DNA of 64,000 nucleotides from UBA6522 sp965262365 (GTDB taxonomy: Bacteria > Pseudomonadota > Gammaproteobacteria > Steroidobacterales > Rariloculaceae): positions 1,116,001 to 1,180,000 of the forward strand of contig OZ253541.1 in the NCBI GenBank assembly GCA_965262365.1, in the 5' to 3' direction. The stretch's first letter is position 1. Each line of letters opens with the position of its first letter. Positions 62,099 to 64,000 of the stretch are shown in pieces. The position numbers and the translations under genes are program-made. Below the pieces are notes generated by a model, which ran no database searches, was not told the DNA's origin, and was given only the letters and a program-made list of their open reading frames with translations.

Positions 62099-63349
62099 GT
62101 GCCGCATTTCTCCAAAATAGAGCCCAGCCGAGCGCTCAAGTCCGTTCGTTATGAAATCCGCGGCCGCCTGGCAAGGCGAGCCCTGGAGTTGGAACGCCAG
62201 GGTTACGAAATCCTTTCCCTGAACATCGGCAATCCTGGCATCTACGGATTTCGCACGCCGGAGACCATGCGCCTGGCCATGATCGAAAACCTGGGTTCCA
62301 GCGAGGCCTACTGCGGGCAGAAGGGTATCTTTCCGGCCCGTGAGGCCGTGGTCATGCGCCAGCAAAGCCGCGGTGTCATGGACACGACAGCCGAAGAGGT
62401 GTTTATCGGCAACGGTGTCAGCGAACTCATCGATCTGACGCTACGGGCATTGCTCAATCCCGGGGACGAAGTGTTGATTCCCAGCCCGGACTACCCGCTG
62501 TGGACCGCCGCGACCGTACTCAATGGCGGTAAGGCAGTCTATTACCCCTGTCCCGAGCAAAACGGATACATGCCCGATGTCGGCGCGGTGAAGAAGTTGA
62601 TTACCAGGAAAACCCGAGCCATCGTCATAATCAATCCCAACAATCCTACCGGTGCCGTCTACAGCCGCGAATGTCTGAGCCGTTTGGCCGAGATCGCCGA
62701 AAAGCATGATCTGTTGATTCTGGCTGACGAAATCTATGATCAAATGATATTTGGAGATACGGAATTCGTGCCCATGGCGACGTTGTGTTCCAGTTCGCTG
62801 TGTGCGACGTTCAGCGGGCTCTCCAAGGTTTACCGGGCCTGCGGTTACCGGGTGGGATGGGTGGCCTTCAGCGGCGCGCTGGACCGCTCGGGCGAATTGC
62901 TGGAAGCGATGGATCTGCTGGCAGCATTGCGACTGTGCAGCAACGTACCCGGGCAATGGGCGGTCCAGACCGCCCTGGGCGGCTACCAGAGCATTCGCAA
63001 GCTGTGCTCCAGCGGGGGACGGTTGTACCAGTCCCGTCAAACCGTCGTTTCGGCGGTAGATGAAAGCAAATACCTGACCCTGGTGCCCCCCGACGGTGCA
63101 ATGTATGCCTTCATCGGCGTCGATACCCGGCAGTTTCCCGGGTTCGACGACGAATCGTTCTGCATGGAGTTGCTGGAGCAGCAACATGTATTGGTCGCAC
63201 CTGGCTCCAGCTTCAATGTGGGCTATCGGAGCCACTTCAGAATTACCACGCTCGCGGATGAAGATACGATCGCCGAGGTTTTTCGGCGAGTGCATGATAT
63301 CTTGCAACAGATGGCCAGCCGGCCACCCATGCTGAAGTCGGCACCATAA
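62099..63349 (+). CDS. alaA: Alanine-type aminotransferase
   Basis: 416 aa, GTG start at 62099. Fold-type I aminotransferase of the AlaA family: SVRYEIRGRLARRALELERQ, ILSLNIGNPGIYGF, IINPNNPTGAVYS, LADEIYDQMIF and the PLP Lys in SGLSKVYRACGYRVGW, with LRLCSNVPGQWAVQTALGGY. In E. coli AlaA is the main glutamate-pyruvate aminotransferase. Length slightly above the usual 405. Confidence 0.92.
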   Translation: MPHFSKIEPSRALKSVRYEIRGRLARRALELERQGYEILSLNIGNPGIYGFRTPETMRLAMIENLGSSEAYCGQKGIFPAREAVVMRQQSRGVMDTTAEEVFIGNGVSELIDLTLRALLNPGDEVLIPSPDYPLWTAATVLNGGKAVYYPCPEQNGYMPDVGAVKKLITRKTRAIVIINPNNPTGAVYSRECLSRLAEIAEKHDLLILADEIYDQMIFGDTEFVPMATLCSSSLCATFSGLSKVYRACGYRVGWVAFSGALDRSGELLEAMDLLAALRLCSNVPGQWAVQTALGGYQSIRKLCSSGGRLYQSRQTVVSAVDESKYLTLVPPDGAMYAFIGVDTRQFPGFDDESFCMELLEQQHVLVAPGSSFNVGYRSHFRITTLADEDTIAEVFRRVHDILQQMASRPPMLKSAP

Positions 63350-63372
63350 GAATCGTTCAGTATTCAACCCTG

Positions 63373-64000
63373 ATGTCCGATCCCTCGACAGACCTGTTGG
63401 TCCAGGGGACGACGGTGGTGACCCCCGGCAGCGTCGGCGCGCGGCAGATCGAAGGCCACGTGGCACGACGGTATCTGGAGGAAGGTCGCACGGCGTGGCT
63501 GGCACCGACGGTTCAGACGTATCCGCACTGGGCTGCCGACATGTGGAGCAGGTACCTGGACGACGGACATCGTCAGCTACTGACCGACGGGCAAGTGAAC
63601 GCGCTGTGGCGCCGGGTGGTCGAAGAATCGCCTGCGGGTCGCCATGGATTGCTGGAGTATCGGCATGCTTCGGTCTGGGCTCGACAAGCGTCCCAGCGCA
63701 GGCGCGAGTGGAACCTCGGCCTCGATGAATTGCGCCGCTTCAGGGACGATCCGGATTGTCGCGCGTTAATCCATTGGGAGCAGGCGTACCGAAAGGCGCT
63801 GGACGAGTCGGAGTGGATGGATTCGTCGGACGTCGAGGATGCATTGAGCGTGCATGCCGAGACTCTGCCCAGTTGTTCGGACGAGCTCGTCGTGTGGTCG
63901 GACGCGGCGATGTCGCCGGCACATGCGCGCCTTTTGCAACGGCTGCGGTCTGCCGGGCAACATCATTCCGTATGGACGCAGCCAAAGACCAACCGACGCT
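63373..64000 (+). CDS. PD-(D/E)XK-type DNA repair nuclease, N-terminal part
   Basis: A frame opening at the ATG at 63373 and still open at the window end (209 codons). It reads LVQGTTVVTPGSVGARQIEG, then WLAPTVQTYPHWAADMWSRY, LTDGQVNALWRRVVEES and WEQAYRKALDESEWMDSSDV. This is the N-terminus of the long (~850-900 aa) AddB-like probable DNA-repair proteins with a C-terminal nuclease domain. The nuclease itself lies outside the window. Confidence 0.65.
   Translation, partial: MSDPSTDLLVQGTTVVTPGSVGARQIEGHVARRYLEEGRTAWLAPTVQTYPHWAADMWSRYLDDGHRQLLTDGQVNALWRRVVEESPAGRHGLLEYRHASVWARQASQRRREWNLGLDELRRFRDDPDCRALIHWEQAYRKALDESEWMDSSDVEDALSVHAETLPSCSDELVVWSDAAMSPAHARLLQRLRSAGQHHSVWTQPKTNRR

Overview
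The window reads as about 64 kb of chromosome from a GC-rich gammaproteobacterium. The evidence is the gene order infC-rpmI-rplT-pheS-pheT-ihfA-merR, a bifunctional hisB inside a compact his operon preceded by a TrpR-like regulator, a fused lysAC gene, and a DUF3450/ExbB/ExbB/ExbD/ExbD/TonB/TPR cluster. No species can be named from sequence alone. Eight genes are visibly broken or chimeric (disrupted coxG, frameshifted outer-membrane protein, glutaminyl cyclase stump, truncated effector-domain/barrel chimera, three adjacent remnants at 33-35 kb, rhodanese without its active site). That suggests relaxed selection or ongoing genome reduction, as in a host-associated or specialised lineage (inference).

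Layout. 0.06-3.2 kb: exported amidohydrolase, a coupled pair of small exported proteins and a CoxG/SRPBCC gene. 3.2-6.7 kb: a complete 3,503-bp transposable element (zinc-ribbon protein, DDE transposase, AAA+ ATPase, 69-aa protein) inserted into the CoxG gene; its ends, target duplication and the severed gene tail can all be read. 6.8-16.3 kb: coiled-coil membrane protein, metallo-beta-lactamase fold hydrolase, a fused version of the 1-3 kb protein pair, a VOC dioxygenase-like gene diverging from an Lrp/AsnC regulator, a citramalate synthase of Leptospira type, a frameshifted outer-membrane protein, a sulfatase lipoprotein and a toxin-antitoxin pair. 16.7-22.6 kb: YIP1 protein plus a MacA/MacB-type exporter, a PH-domain membrane protein and a chimeric outer-membrane gene. 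23-31 kb: tRNA-Asn, uvrB, tRNA-Val, then infC-rpmI-rplT-pheS-pheT-ihfA-merR and tRNA-Pro. 31-38 kb: ilvD, a run of decayed genes and lysAC with its own leader. 39.5-46.8 kb: his operon on the minus strand. 47.9-54.9 kb: an ilvC-leuA-ilvE-leuC-leuD-leuB operon, also minus, behind a leucine-type attenuator. 55.1-60.9 kb: Ton energy-transduction operon. 61-64 kb: peroxiredoxin, dead rhodanese, alanine-type aminotransferase and the start of a DNA-repair nuclease running off the end.

How the genes work together. The window is dominated by amino-acid biosynthesis: histidine (all steps encoded except hisI), leucine/valine/isoleucine (ilvD, ilvC, ilvE, leuABCD, plus citramalate synthase, which would feed isoleucine through LeuCD/LeuB), and the aspartate-to-lysine route (lysAC). 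Three regulatory designs are readable in the DNA: a promoter, Leu-rich leader peptide, antiterminator and terminator ahead of ilvC; a promoter, short Met/Thr-containing ORF, antiterminator and terminator ahead of lysAC; and a palindrome in front of the TrpR-like gene that heads the his operon.

The most unusual observations are the fully delimited four-gene transposon, a phenylalanyl-tRNA synthetase beta chain lacking the OB-fold tRNA-binding domain, non-canonical start codons for infC (ATC) and apparently hisF (GTT), and the two attenuators.
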